From contig NZ_JAGEPF010000022.1 of the NCBI RefSeq assembly GCF_017573465.1, forward strand, positions 1 through 64,000: 64,000 bases of DNA, in the 5' to 3' direction. Positions 51,609-60,779 of the stretch are shown piece by piece (positions within the stretch are counted from its first letter, which is position 1; each line of letters starts with the position of its first letter). Source of the DNA: Actinomadura violacea (GTDB taxonomy: Bacteria > Actinomycetota > Actinomycetes > Streptosporangiales > Streptosporangiaceae). Below the pieces are notes generated by a model. It searched no databases, was not told where the DNA came from, and saw nothing but the letters and a program-made list of their open reading frames with translations. Made by a program: the position numbers and the translations under genes.

Positions 51609-52818
51609 GCGGCATCGCACCGGACCTCGCCCGCGCCGGGCCGCCGCCGCCGGCGTCCTCGGTGGCGGCCCGGACGTGGTCGTCGACCTCGCCGCCGCGC
51701 ATCTCGCGGCGCCGCGCCTGCGGGTCGGTCGCGGTGACGTCCGCGTCCCGGTCGTCCGGCCCGGCGGCCGCGTCCGGCCCGGGCTCTTCGAGGTCGTCGG
51801 TGCCGGTGCGGAACCGGGGGAGCGCCTCGGGATGGTGCTCGCGGATGTAGGCGATGAGGTGCTCGCGCACGTCGCAGCGCAGGTCCCAGGCGCTCGCCGA
51901 GTCCGCGGCGCTCATCAGCGCCCGCATCTTGACCAGGCCGTTCGGCATGACGTCCACGGCCTGCAGCACCCATTCGCGCCGGTCCCACAGCGGGTTGTCC
52001 TGCAGCATCGCGTACAGCTCGGTGCGCAGCTCCTCGATCGGCACGGTCCAGTCGACGTGCATCTCCACCGAGCCGATCACCCGGCTGGTGTGCCGCGTCC
52101 AGTTCTCGAACGGCTGCTCGGTGAAGTAGGAGACCGGCAGGATGAGCCGCCGGTCGTCCCAGAGCCGGACGACGACGTACGACAGCGTCAGCTCCTCGAC
52201 GCGCCCCCACTGGCCCTGCACGACCACCACGTCGTCCAGCCGCAGCGCGTCGCTGAACGCGATCTGCAGGCCGGCGAGCAGGTTGCCCAGCGTCGGCCGG
52301 GCCGCGATCCCGACGACCAGCCCGGCGACCCCGGCGGACGCCAGCACGCCCGCGCCGACCGCGCGCACGGCCGGGAAGGTGAACAGCGCGGCGCCGACCG
52401 CCAGGATGACGACCACCATGGCGCCGATGCGGCGCAGCAGCATCATCTGGGTGCGGGCGCGCCTGGCCCGCCGGTTGCGCTCGCCCTCGATCCGCATCAG
52501 CCGGGCGAGCGGCGGGTCGGTGAGCGCGTAGGTGATGCGCAGCACCAGCCAGGTGGTGACGCCGATCACGGCGATGTGCATGATGTGCCGGACGAGCCCG
52601 TCGGCGTGGTCGCTCATGTGCCGGTACGGCATGGCGGTGCTCGCGCTCACCACCGCGGCGAAGGCGAACGCCGGCGCGGTGCAGCGGCGGGCGACCCGGC
52701 CGATCCCGGGCCGGTGCCGTGACAGCCGGCCGGCCAGCAGCCGGCGGCCTCCCTCCACGATGACGACGGACACCCCGACGACGACGGCGAGCGTGATCCA
52801 GGCCCACAGCGCGGACAC
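51595..52818 (-). CDS. MscS-family mechanosensitive channel
   Basis: 407 residues. About four N-terminal hydrophobic helices are followed by the pore-helix and beta-domain signature GVAGLVVGIAARPTLGNLLAGLQIAFSDALRLDDVVVVQGQWGRVEELTLSYVVVRLWDDRRLILPVSYF. The C-terminal 60 residues are charged and disordered. GTG 52818, 11 bases after GGAGGAGG, is chosen; ATG 52914 would add 32 residues. Probably a tension-gated osmotic-release channel in the inner membrane. Confidence 0.9.
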   Translation of the reverse strand: MSALWAWITLAVVVGVSVVIVEGGRRLLAGRLSRHRPGIGRVARRCTAPAFAFAAVVSASTAMPYRHMSDHADGLVRHIMHIAVIGVTTWLVLRITYALTDPPLARLMRIEGERNRRARRARTQMMLLRRIGAMVVVILAVGAALFTFPAVRAVGAGVLASAGVAGLVVGIAARPTLGNLLAGLQIAFSDALRLDDVVVVQGQWGRVEELTLSYVVVRLWDDRRLILPVSYFTEQPFENWTRHTSRVIGSVEMHVDWTVPIEELRTELYAMLQDNPLWDRREWVLQAVDVMPNGLVKMRALMSAADSASAWDLRCDVREHLIAYIREHHPEALPRFRTGTDDLEEPGPDAAAGPDDRDADVTATDPQARRREMRGGEVDDHVRAATEDAGGGGPARARSGAMPLRRG

Positions 52819-52975
52819 CTGCGGAACGACCTCCTCCGAGCGTGCGAAAAACCTGACCGAACCCCTCTTTCCACTCCCATTACGAACATCCGCCCGAAAT
52901 GGGGAGATCTCCATCACCCCAGGCCAGGGCGTCCGGGCGCGCCGGGTGTCGGCGGCGCCCACTAGGCTTCAGAAC

Positions 52976-55123
52976 GTGGCAGATCCGGCGACCTACCGAC
53001 CCGCACCGGGCTCCATTCCGGAATCCCCCGGGGTGTACCGATTCCGCGACGAGCACGGCCGGGTCATCTACGTGGGCAAGGCCAAGAGCCTGCGCTCCCG
53101 GCTGAACTCCTACTTCGCCGACTTCTCCGCGCTGCACCCGCGCACGCAGACCATGGTGCAGACCGCGGCCCGGGTCGACTGGACCGTCGTCGGCACGGAG
53201 GTGGAGGCCCTCCAGCTCGAATACTCCTGGATCAAGGAGTACGACCCCCGGTTCAACGTCCGTTACCGCGACGACAAGTCCTATCCGTATCTCGCCGTCA
53301 CCCTGAACGAGGAGTTCCCGAGGGTGATGGTGATGCGCGGTGCCAAGCGCAAGGGCGTCCGGTACTTCGGGCCGTACTCCCACGCGTGGGCGATCCGGGA
53401 GACGGTCGACCAGCTGCTGCGCGTGTTCCCCGTCCGCACCTGCAGCGCCGGGGTGTTCAAGCGCCAGCACCAGCTCGACCGGCCCTGCCTGCTCGGCTAC
53501 ATCGGCAAGTGCTCGGCGCCGTGCGTCGGGCGCGTCTCCCCGGACGAGCACCGGCTGCTCGCCGAGGACTTCTGCGACTTCATGGCGGGCAACACCGGCC
53601 GGTTCATCAAGCGCCTCGAACGCGACATGCGCGAGGCCGCCGCGTCCCAGGAGTACGAGCGCGCCGCTCGGCTGCGCGACGACGTCCGCGCGCTGGAGCG
53701 GGCGCTGGAGAAGCAGGCGGTCGTCCTCGCCGACACCACCGACTGCGACATGATCGCCTTCGCCGAGGACGAGCTGGAGGCCGCCGTCCAGGTCTTCTAC
53801 GTGCGCGGCGGCCGGATCCGCGGGCAGCGCGGCTGGGTGGTCGACAAGGTCGAGGAGGTCACCACCGCCGACCTGGTCGAGAACTTCCTGATCCAGGCCT
53901 ACGGCGAGAGCGAGTCGGTGCCGCGCGAGGTCCTCGTCCCGGCGCTGCCGCCGGACGCCGACGCGATGACCGAGCTGCTCGCCGAGCAGCGCGGCGGGCC
54001 CGTGCACCTGCGCGTCCCGCAGCGCGGCGACAAGAAGACCCTGCTGGAGACCGTCGCGCGCAACGCGCACGAGGCGCTCAAGCAGCACAAGACGCGCCGC
54101 GCGTCCGACCTCACCACCCGCAGCCGGGCGCTGCAGGAGATCCAGGAGGCCCTGGAGCTGGACGAGGCGCCGCTGCGGATCGAGTGCTACGACGTGTCGA
54201 ACCTGCAGGGCACCAACGTGGTCGCGTCCATGGTCGTGTTCGAGGACGGGCTGGCCCGCAAGAGCGAGTACCGCCGGTTCACGATCAAGGCGGTCGAGGG
54301 GCAGGACGACGTCCGCTCCATCCACGAGGTCATCACCCGGCGGTTCAGGCGCTACCTCGCCGAGAGCGAGAAGATGGGCGAGCTCGACACGCTCGGCGAC
54401 CCGGACGCCGGGGACGGCGCCGAGGGAGACGGCGGCGAGGAGGGCGCGCACCAGCCGATCGACCCCGAGACCGGCCGGCCGCGCAAGTTCGCCTACCCGC
54501 CGCAGCTGGTGATCGTCGACGGCGGCCCGCCGCAGGTCGCCGCGGCGCAGCGGGCGCTGGACGAGCTCGGCGTCGACGACATCGCCGTCTGCGGGATCGC
54601 CAAGCGGCTGGAGGAGCTGTGGCTGCCCGGCGAGGACGACCCGGTGATCCTGCCGCGCAACAGCGAGGGGATGTTCCTGGTCCAGCGGGTCCGCGACGAG
54701 GCGCACCGGTTCGCCATCACCTTCCACCGGCAGCGGCGTTCCAAGGCCATGACGGTGAGCGAACTCGATAGTGTTCCGGGTCTGGGCCCGTCCCGGCGCG
54801 CGGCGCTGCTGAAGCACTTCGGGTCGGTGAAGCGGCTGAAGGAGGCGACTCCCGAGCAGGTCGCCGAGGTCCCCGGCATCGGGCCGCGCAGCGCGGAGGG
54901 CATCGTCGCGGCGCTGCACGGCGCGTCCGTCCCGGCCCGCGGCACGGGGCGCCGCGACACCGGAGCGAACGGGGCCGCGGAGAACGACGGGCCTGGGGGA
55001 ACGAACGGGGCCGGGGGAACGAACGGCGCCGCGGGGACGGACGAGGCGCCGGAGGCCGAGGGGCACGACGGGGCCGGCGGCGGCCAGGGGGCCGACGGGG
55101 AGCACGGGGGGAAGCGAACATGA
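52976..55123 (+). CDS. uvrC: excinuclease ABC subunit C
   Basis: 715 residues. GIY-YIG nuclease domain at the N-terminus (GVYRFRDEHGRVIYVGKAKSLRSRL), UVR motif (QEYERAARLRDDVRALERAL), RNase H-like second nuclease (ECYDVSNLQGTNVVASMVVFEDG) and tandem helix-hairpin-helix at about 590-650. The last 60 residues are a Gly/Asn/Glu-rich tail unlike the compact family end. It heads the uvrC-rapZ-yvcK-whiA block; the stop overlaps the rapZ ATG by four bases. Start GTG 52976. Confidence 0.96.
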   Translation: MADPATYRPAPGSIPESPGVYRFRDEHGRVIYVGKAKSLRSRLNSYFADFSALHPRTQTMVQTAARVDWTVVGTEVEALQLEYSWIKEYDPRFNVRYRDDKSYPYLAVTLNEEFPRVMVMRGAKRKGVRYFGPYSHAWAIRETVDQLLRVFPVRTCSAGVFKRQHQLDRPCLLGYIGKCSAPCVGRVSPDEHRLLAEDFCDFMAGNTGRFIKRLERDMREAAASQEYERAARLRDDVRALERALEKQAVVLADTTDCDMIAFAEDELEAAVQVFYVRGGRIRGQRGWVVDKVEEVTTADLVENFLIQAYGESESVPREVLVPALPPDADAMTELLAEQRGGPVHLRVPQRGDKKTLLETVARNAHEALKQHKTRRASDLTTRSRALQEIQEALELDEAPLRIECYDVSNLQGTNVVASMVVFEDGLARKSEYRRFTIKAVEGQDDVRSIHEVITRRFRRYLAESEKMGELDTLGDPDAGDGAEGDGGEEGAHQPIDPETGRPRKFAYPPQLVIVDGGPPQVAAAQRALDELGVDDIAVCGIAKRLEELWLPGEDDPVILPRNSEGMFLVQRVRDEAHRFAITFHRQRRSKAMTVSELDSVPGLGPSRRAALLKHFGSVKRLKEATPEQVAEVPGIGPRSAEGIVAALHGASVPARGTGRRDTGANGAAENDGPGGTNGAGGTNGAAGTDEAPEAEGHDGAGGGQGADGEHGGKRT

Positions 55124-55998
55124 CCAACGAGTCCAAGATTCCGGACATCGTCATCGTCACGGGGATGTCCGGGGCGGGCCGCAGCACCGCGGCCAAGTCC
55201 CTGGAGGACCTCGACTGGTACGTGGTCGACAACCTGCCGCCCGGGCTGCTCGCCACCATGGCCGACCTCGGCGGCCGGGTGAAGGACGCGGTGCCGCGCA
55301 TCGCCGTCGTCGTCGACGTGCGCAGCCGCGCGTTCACCGACGACCTGCACTCCTCGATCGCCGAGCTGGAGGCGCGCGGCGTCCACCCCCGCGTGGTGTT
55401 CCTGGAGGCCGGCGACGCCGACCTCGTGCGCCGCTTCGAGAGCGTCCGCCGCCCGCACCCGCTGCAGGGCGACGGCCGGCTCGTCGACGGCATCGCCCGC
55501 GAGCGCGAGCTCGTCCGGGAGGTGCGCGCCGAAGCCGACCTGGTGATCGACACCAGCGGGCTCAACGTGCACGAGCTGCGCAACAAGATCATCGGGTTCT
55601 TCGGCAACGACACCGGCGAGTCCAGCCTGCGCGCCACCGTCGTGTCGTTCGGCTACAAGTACGGGCTGCCCGTCGACGCCGACCTCGTCGTCGACTGCCG
55701 GTTCCTGCCGAACCCGCACTGGGTCCCGGAACTGCGGCCGAAGACCGGCCGCGACGCCGCCGTCCGCGACTACGTGCTCGGCCAGCGCGGCGCCAAGGAG
55801 TTCCTCGACGCCTACGCCGAGGTCCTCCGGCTGCTCGCCGACGGGTACGAGCGCGAGGGCAAGCACTACGTCACGCTCGCCGTGGGATGTACCGGTGGCA
55901 AACACCGTAGTGTTGCCATGGCGGAACAGATCGCCGCCCGGCTGCGGGACGAGGGCATCGAGGTGCAGGTCGCCCATCGTGACCTCGGCCGCGAATGA
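55120..55998 (+). CDS. rapZ: RapZ/YvcJ nucleotide-binding protein
   Basis: 292 residues. P-loop TGMSGAGRSTA (residues about 14-24), DNLPP motif (VVDNLPPGLL), and the C-terminal signature GCTGGKHRSVAMAEQIA. RapZ homologues bind GTP/ATP and, in enterobacteria, regulate amino-sugar metabolism through small RNAs; the role in actinobacteria is less clear. Note Arg-Ser replacing Lys-Ser in the P-loop (AGRST). Translationally coupled to uvrC. Confidence 0.95.
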   Translation: MTNESKIPDIVIVTGMSGAGRSTAAKSLEDLDWYVVDNLPPGLLATMADLGGRVKDAVPRIAVVVDVRSRAFTDDLHSSIAELEARGVHPRVVFLEAGDADLVRRFESVRRPHPLQGDGRLVDGIARERELVREVRAEADLVIDTSGLNVHELRNKIIGFFGNDTGESSLRATVVSFGYKYGLPVDADLVVDCRFLPNPHWVPELRPKTGRDAAVRDYVLGQRGAKEFLDAYAEVLRLLADGYEREGKHYVTLAVGCTGGKHRSVAMAEQIAARLRDEGIEVQVAHRDLGRE

Positions 55999-56044
55999 GA
56001 CCCGCGGCGCTGCCGGGTCCCGGACGGGAAGAGAAACGAACGCG

Positions 56045-57034
56045 TTGAAGCCTCTCGGCCCGAAGGTCGTCGCGCTGGGCGGCGGCCACGGCCTGTACGC
56101 CTCGCTGTCGGCGCTGCGGCGCGTCACCGACCGGCTCACCGCCGTCGTCACCGTCGCCGACGACGGCGGCTCCAGCGGCCGGCTCCGCCGCGAGCTCGGC
56201 GTCCTGCCGCCCGGCGACCTGCGGATGGCGCTCGCCGCGCTGTGCGGCGACGACGAGTGGGGCCAGACCTGGCGCGACGTCGTCCAGCACCGGTTCCGCA
56301 GCGAGGGCGACCTGCAGGGGCACGCCGTCGGCAACCTGCTGATCGTCGCGCTCTGGGAGCTGCTCGGCGGCGACGCCCCCGACGGCGCGCCCGGCGGGGC
56401 CGGCCCCGGCTCCACCGTCGCCGGCCTCGACTGGGTCGGCCGGCTGCTCGGCGCGCACGGCCGCGTCCTGCCGATGGCCGCCGTCCCGATGGACATCGTC
56501 GCCGAGGTCCGCGGCGCCGACCCGGACCGCCCGGACGACATCACCCGCGTCAAGGGGCAGGTCGCCTGCGCCAGCACCCCCGGCTCCGTGCTCGGCGTCT
56601 CCCTCGTGCCCGCCGACCCGCCCGCCTGCCCCGAGGCGCTCGCCGCCGTCGACGAGGCCGACTGGATCGTGTTCGGCCCCGGCTCCTGGTTCACCAGCGT
56701 CCTGCCGCACCTGAAGGTCCCCGCGCTCGCCCGCGCGCTCACCTCCAGCCGCGCCCGCCGCGTCGTCGCGCTCAACCTCGCCCCGCAGCCCGGCGAGACC
56801 GACGACTTCTCCCCCCAGACGCACCTGGAGGTCCTCCAGGCGCACGCCCCCGACCTGCGCGTCGACGTCGTCCTCGCCGACGCCGGCGTGGTGGAGGACA
56901 CCGACGCGCTCGACAAGGCCGTCCGGCGGCTCGGCGGGCGCCTCGTCCTGTCCCAGGTAGCCGCCGACGACGGCTCGCCGCGTCATGAACCCGCCCGCCT
57001 GGCCCAAGCCTTCGTACAGATATTCAGTGACTGA
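56045..57034 (+). CDS. yvcK: YvcK/CofD-like protein
   Basis: 329 residues. The family N-terminus VVALGGGHGLYASLSALRRVTDRLTAVVTVADDGGSSGRLRRELGVLPPGDLRMAL is present, with FGPGSWFTSVLPHLKVP near the middle. YvcK/GlmR proteins bind UDP-GlcNAc-type sugars and affect central-carbon and peptidoglycan balance. Start TTG 56045, 11 bases after GGGAAGAG, aligns best with the family N-terminus; no in-frame ATG is nearby. It sits between rapZ and whiA as is usual. Confidence 0.94.
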   Translation: MKPLGPKVVALGGGHGLYASLSALRRVTDRLTAVVTVADDGGSSGRLRRELGVLPPGDLRMALAALCGDDEWGQTWRDVVQHRFRSEGDLQGHAVGNLLIVALWELLGGDAPDGAPGGAGPGSTVAGLDWVGRLLGAHGRVLPMAAVPMDIVAEVRGADPDRPDDITRVKGQVACASTPGSVLGVSLVPADPPACPEALAAVDEADWIVFGPGSWFTSVLPHLKVPALARALTSSRARRVVALNLAPQPGETDDFSPQTHLEVLQAHAPDLRVDVVLADAGVVEDTDALDKAVRRLGGRLVLSQVAADDGSPRHEPARLAQAFVQIFSD

Positions 57035-57094
57035 CGACCCGGCGGGCCGCGATCGGCCAGACTGCTGGAAGTCCGATAGGGGGAGGGTTCATCT

Positions 57095-58075
57095 ATGGCG
57101 ATGACCGGTGTGGTGAAGGACGAGCTGAGCCGGCTGACGATCATGAAGCCGTGCTGCCGCAAGGCGGAGGTCTCGACGCTGCTGCGCTTCGCGGGAGGTC
57201 TGCACCTGGTCAGCGGGCGGATCGTGATCGAGGCGGAGATCGACACCAATGTGGCGGCGCGCCGCCTCATCAAGGACATCTCCGAGGTGTTCGGGCACAC
57301 CTCCGAGGTCGTCGTGCTCGCCCCGAGCGGCCTGCGCAAGGGCAACCGCTACGTCGTCCGCGTGTTCCGCGACGGCGAGTCGCTCGCCCGGCAGACCGGC
57401 CTCATCGACAACAACGGCCGCCCCGTCCGCGGCCTGCCCCGGCACGTCGTCGCCGGCGCCGCCTGCGACGCCGAGTCCGCCTGGCGCGGCGCGTTCCTCG
57501 CGCACGGCTCGCTCACCGAGCCCGGCCGCTCCATGTCCCTCGAGGTCACCTGCCCCGGCCCCGAGGCCGCGCTCGCCCTCGTCGGCGCCGCCCGCCGGCT
57601 GAAGATCCACGCCAAGGCCCGCGAGGTCCGCGGCGTCGACCGCGTCGTCGTCCGCGACGGCGACGCCATCAGCGCCCTGCTCACCCGGCTCGGCGCGCAC
57701 GGCGCCGTCCTCGCCTGGGAGGAGCGCCGGATGCGCCGCGAGGTCCGCGCCACCGCCAACCGCCTCGCCAACTTCGACGACGCCAACCTGCGCCGCTCCG
57801 CCCGCGCCGCCGTCGCCGCCGGCGCCCGCGTCGCCCGCGCCCTGGAGATCCTCGGCGACGACGCCCCCGACCACCTCGTCAACGCCGGCCGCCTCCGCCT
57901 GGAGCACAAGCAGGCCTCCCTCGAAGAACTCGGCCAGCTCGCCGACCCGCCCCTCACCAAGGACGCCATCGCCGGCCGTATAAGGCGTCTGCTCGCCATG
58001 GCCGACAAGCGCGCGGGCGACCAGGGCATCCCCGGCACCGAGGCCAACCTGACGGCGGACATGCTGGCTCCGTAG
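57095..58075 (+). CDS. whiA: sporulation/division regulator WhiA
   Basis: 326 residues. The N-terminal LAGLIDADG-like domain (VVKDELSRLTIMKPCCRKAEVSTLLRFAGGLHLVSGRIVIEAE) and the C-terminal HTH (LEELGQLADPPLTKDAIAGRIRRLLAMADKRA) are typical. In Streptomyces WhiA acts with WhiB to activate division genes during sporulation. GGGGAGGG precedes ATG 57095. The usual next gene, gap, is displaced by 3.5 kb of minus-strand genes. Confidence 0.96.
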   Translation: MAMTGVVKDELSRLTIMKPCCRKAEVSTLLRFAGGLHLVSGRIVIEAEIDTNVAARRLIKDISEVFGHTSEVVVLAPSGLRKGNRYVVRVFRDGESLARQTGLIDNNGRPVRGLPRHVVAGAACDAESAWRGAFLAHGSLTEPGRSMSLEVTCPGPEAALALVGAARRLKIHAKAREVRGVDRVVVRDGDAISALLTRLGAHGAVLAWEERRMRREVRATANRLANFDDANLRRSARAAVAAGARVARALEILGDDAPDHLVNAGRLRLEHKQASLEELGQLADPPLTKDAIAGRIRRLLAMADKRAGDQGIPGTEANLTADMLAP

Positions 58076-58079
58076 TTTT

Positions 58080-58219
58080 CTGGGGGGACGACCCCCCAAT
58101 CCCCCCGTTGCGACGGACGAGCCGTTTCCCCGCTCCGCTGGCGCTCCGCGGCGAAACGGCTCGTCCGTCGTCGGGCAGGCCCGCTGCGCTCGCTGCACTC
58201 GCTCCGCGTGCCTGCCCGT
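58080..58219. repeat. three-hairpin composite repeat, copy 2 (inverted)
   Basis: Order C-B-A on the plus strand, the reverse of copy 1. C: TGGGGGG (58081-58087) with CCCCCCA (58092-58098). B: 18-bp perfect arms at 58111-58128 and 58153-58170. A: GGGCAGGC (58173-58180) with GCCTGCCC (58210-58217). The B loop matches copy 1 at 23 of 24 bases in inverse orientation, but the outer stem sequence differs with pairing kept. It lies between whiA and a convergent gene, with C adjacent to the whiA stop. Confidence 0.85.
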
Positions 58220-58264
58220 GGTGGTGGCTGGGGTTTGGCCTTCCGGACGTTGTTCAGCCGGGTT

Positions 58265-59476
58265 CTATTTGTGGTTGAGGTCGCCTCGGAGGATTCGGGG
58301 GATGAGGTCGTCGCGGAGCTGGCCGTAGCCGGTCTCGGCCCAGACGCTGGTCGCCGGGTCGGCCTCGAAGTAGGGGACGTCCCGGCCGTCGCGGCGGTCC
58401 ATGAGCATGTCGGGGGTCTCGCGGTCGCGGGCCGCGCGGGCGCAGTCGCGGCAGGCGTGGACGTGGAGGCGGCGGCGGGAGCCGAGCGGCCGCCAGTCGA
58501 TCTCGGCGGGGCCGTCGCCGTGCAGCGGGTTGAAGAAGCACAGCGGGCTCGGCGGGAGCTCCGGCCTGCCGCCCGCGAGGGCGCGGGCCGAGGCGAGTGC
58601 GTCGCGGCCCTGGTCGAGCAGGACGAGCACGCCGGCGAGGTCCGGGACGCCGCGGGCCGCGTCGAGGGTCTTGGCCGCGGCCTGGTAGGCGTCGAGGGCC
58701 TTGGCCATGAGGGTCCCGGCGCGCTCGCCGGCGGGGGTCTCGGCGCCGTCGAGCAGCTCGCCGAAGGCGATGACCTCGTGGGACGCCTGCTCACGGAGCT
58801 GGTCCTCGCTCGCCTTGCCGGCGGTGGAGAACACCGTGCGGGGCAGCAGCAGGCCGTCGCCGGTCTCGCGGCGGACGGCGGTCATCCGGCGGCGGCGCCA
58901 CAGCAGGACGCCCGCGACGGCGGCGACCGCGACGCCGGCGCCGCCCGCGGCCAGCGGCAGCGCGAGGCCGCCGTCGTCGCGCTTGCCCGGCTTGGGGGCG
59001 GACGACTTCAGGTGCGCCTGGTAGTCGCGCTCGATCGCGTCGGACTCCTGCTTGTAGACCTTCATCGCCGTGCCGGAGATGATCAGGTCGGTGTAACGGG
59101 TGAGCCGCGCGGCGAGCGACGCGCCCTTCAGCGAGTCGTCCCAGTTCACCGCCCACGCGGCGTTGTCGGCGGCGTGGTCGCCGCCCCACTCGTGCCCCAT
59201 CAGCTCGTCGGCGGAGTCGTGGAAGGTGACGAAGATCCCGTCGTGGCCGAGGCGGCTGTGCAGGACGGTCGCGAGCTGCTTGTCGTCGTTCCAGGTGCCG
59301 CCCTGGACGAGCGGCACCAGCACGATGTAGGTCGGCGCCGGCATCTTCTTGAGGCGGGCGGCGAGCCGCCGCCGGTCCGCGGCGGGCAGCGCCGACGCGT
59401 ACGACGGGTCGACGTAGATCGGGAAGCGGCGCAGCGCGGCGGCGATGCGCGCGCCGGGGGAGGGCTTACTCGACAC
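58265..59476 (-). CDS. TPM-like membrane protein, paralogue C
   Basis: 403 residues. The N-terminal domain (about 15-165) has IYVDPSYASALPAADRRRL and APTYIVLVPLVQGG with DGIFVTFHDS, echoing TPM-domain proteins. One transmembrane helix near 185 (LALPLAAGGAGVAVAAVAGVLLW) precedes a helical cytoplasmic region and a Cys motif CFFNPLHG with CRDC about 25 residues later. No clear signal peptide. GTG 59476 overlaps the previous gene by 11 bases. Last gene of the three-paralogue operon. Confidence 0.8.
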   Translation of the reverse strand: MSSKPSPGARIAAALRRFPIYVDPSYASALPAADRRRLAARLKKMPAPTYIVLVPLVQGGTWNDDKQLATVLHSRLGHDGIFVTFHDSADELMGHEWGGDHAADNAAWAVNWDDSLKGASLAARLTRYTDLIISGTAMKVYKQESDAIERDYQAHLKSSAPKPGKRDDGGLALPLAAGGAGVAVAAVAGVLLWRRRRMTAVRRETGDGLLLPRTVFSTAGKASEDQLREQASHEVIAFGELLDGAETPAGERAGTLMAKALDAYQAAAKTLDAARGVPDLAGVLVLLDQGRDALASARALAGGRPELPPSPLCFFNPLHGDGPAEIDWRPLGSRRRLHVHACRDCARAARDRETPDMLMDRRDGRDVPYFEADPATSVWAETGYGQLRDDLIPRILRGDLNHK

Positions 59477-60779
59477 CGAGGTACTCCATCACGCGTTTGA
59501 CGAGGTCGTTTCCGCGGGACCCCCAGGCCGTGTCCCGCCACACGCCGGGGATCTCGTAGTGGGGCGCGAGGCCGTCCGGGCCCTGGACGCGCAGGACCCG
59601 GTCCGCGAGGTCCTTGGCGGACGCCTGCGCGCAGGCGGTGCACAGCGGCTGCCGGCGGGGCTTGCCGCGGCCGGGGTCGCCGGGCAGCGCGACGGACTTG
59701 CGGCGGGTGGAGTCGCCGTGCAGCGGGTTCACGAGGCATGGCGGCGGAGGGGCGGTCATCTGCCCGGCGAGGGCGCGCCGCCCCTGCCGGGCCAGGACGA
59801 TCACGCCGACGAGGTCCAGGGCGCGGCCCGGGTCGTCGTGCGCGTCGTCGTAGAGGATCTGCGCGGCGTCGTAGGCGGCGAGGGCGGTGGCGCGGCCCCG
59901 GTTGCCGGACGTGTCGGGCAGCCGGTCGCGCAGCCGGTCCAGCTCCGCCGACGCGGTGCGCCGCAGCCACCGGTCCGTGGGCTTGGCGGGCGCGCCGGGA
60001 TGGGCCTCGGCGTGCGCTGCCAGGCCCGCGACGGCGCCCAGGGTCCCGCCGCGGCGGAACCAGCGGCGGCCTGCGGCGGCGGAGCCCAGACCGGCCCAGT
60101 ACAGGCCGACCGCCGACAGCGGCCCGACGAGGAGGAGCCCGCGCAGGAAGTGGCTCTTCTCGGTGGGCTTGTCGGCGACCAGCGGTCCGGTGTCCTCCTG
60201 CCCGAACGGGACCGGCGGGCTCAGCAGCGCCGGCGAGGACGTGGGCGGCGCCGCGGGCGCGGCGGCCCAGGTGCCCACCCGCTTGATCAGCCGGTCGGCG
60301 AGGCCGCTGAACGGCCGGTGGATGTCGGGCGGCTCGTAGTCCGGGAGGTCGTCCTGCGCTATGACGTCCAGGTCGATGTCGCGCGGCACGTTCCAGCCCT
60401 GGCCGAGCATGTAGCCGTCGGCGTCGACGACCAGGTAGAGGCCGTCGCGGTGCGTGACGCCGTGCAGGGCGGCCAGGAAGGCGTCGTCCTTGCCCTGCGA
60501 CTCCGAGTCGGTGGGGTTGGGGGTCACGATGACCATGATCGGCACGGTGACGCGCTCGGCGGCCGCCCGGATCGCCGTCTCGACGCGGGCGCGGTCGGCG
60601 GCGCCGAGCGCGACGTCCACGTCCGGGTCGACGAAGAGCGGGTCCTTGGCGAGCGCGGCGGCGACGCGGTCGAGGCGGTGGCCGGAGTAGCGGGGGTCGG
60701 GGGCCGCCGCCGCGGCGGCCGGCCACAGCGCGAGGGCCGCCGCGGTGAGGCCGAGGACGCCGGACGCGAGGCGCCTCAT
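59466..60779 (-). CDS. TPM-like membrane protein, paralogue B
   Basis: 437 residues. A signal-like N-terminus (RRLASGVLGLTAAALALWPAAAAAAP) leads to a domain with LFVDPDVDVALGAADRARV, IMVIVTPNPTDS and DGLYLVVDADGYMLGQG. A transmembrane helix (LLLVGPLSAVGLYWAGLG) follows near residue 215, then a helical region and the motif CLVNPLHG with CTAC. Its ATG overlaps the stop of paralogue A (TGATG). Function unknown. Confidence 0.8.
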   Translation of the reverse strand: MRRLASGVLGLTAAALALWPAAAAAAPDPRYSGHRLDRVAAALAKDPLFVDPDVDVALGAADRARVETAIRAAAERVTVPIMVIVTPNPTDSESQGKDDAFLAALHGVTHRDGLYLVVDADGYMLGQGWNVPRDIDLDVIAQDDLPDYEPPDIHRPFSGLADRLIKRVGTWAAAPAAPPTSSPALLSPPVPFGQEDTGPLVADKPTEKSHFLRGLLLVGPLSAVGLYWAGLGSAAAGRRWFRRGGTLGAVAGLAAHAEAHPGAPAKPTDRWLRRTASAELDRLRDRLPDTSGNRGRATALAAYDAAQILYDDAHDDPGRALDLVGVIVLARQGRRALAGQMTAPPPPCLVNPLHGDSTRRKSVALPGDPGRGKPRRQPLCTACAQASAKDLADRVLRVQGPDGLAPHYEIPGVWRDTAWGSRGNDLVKRVMEYLGVE

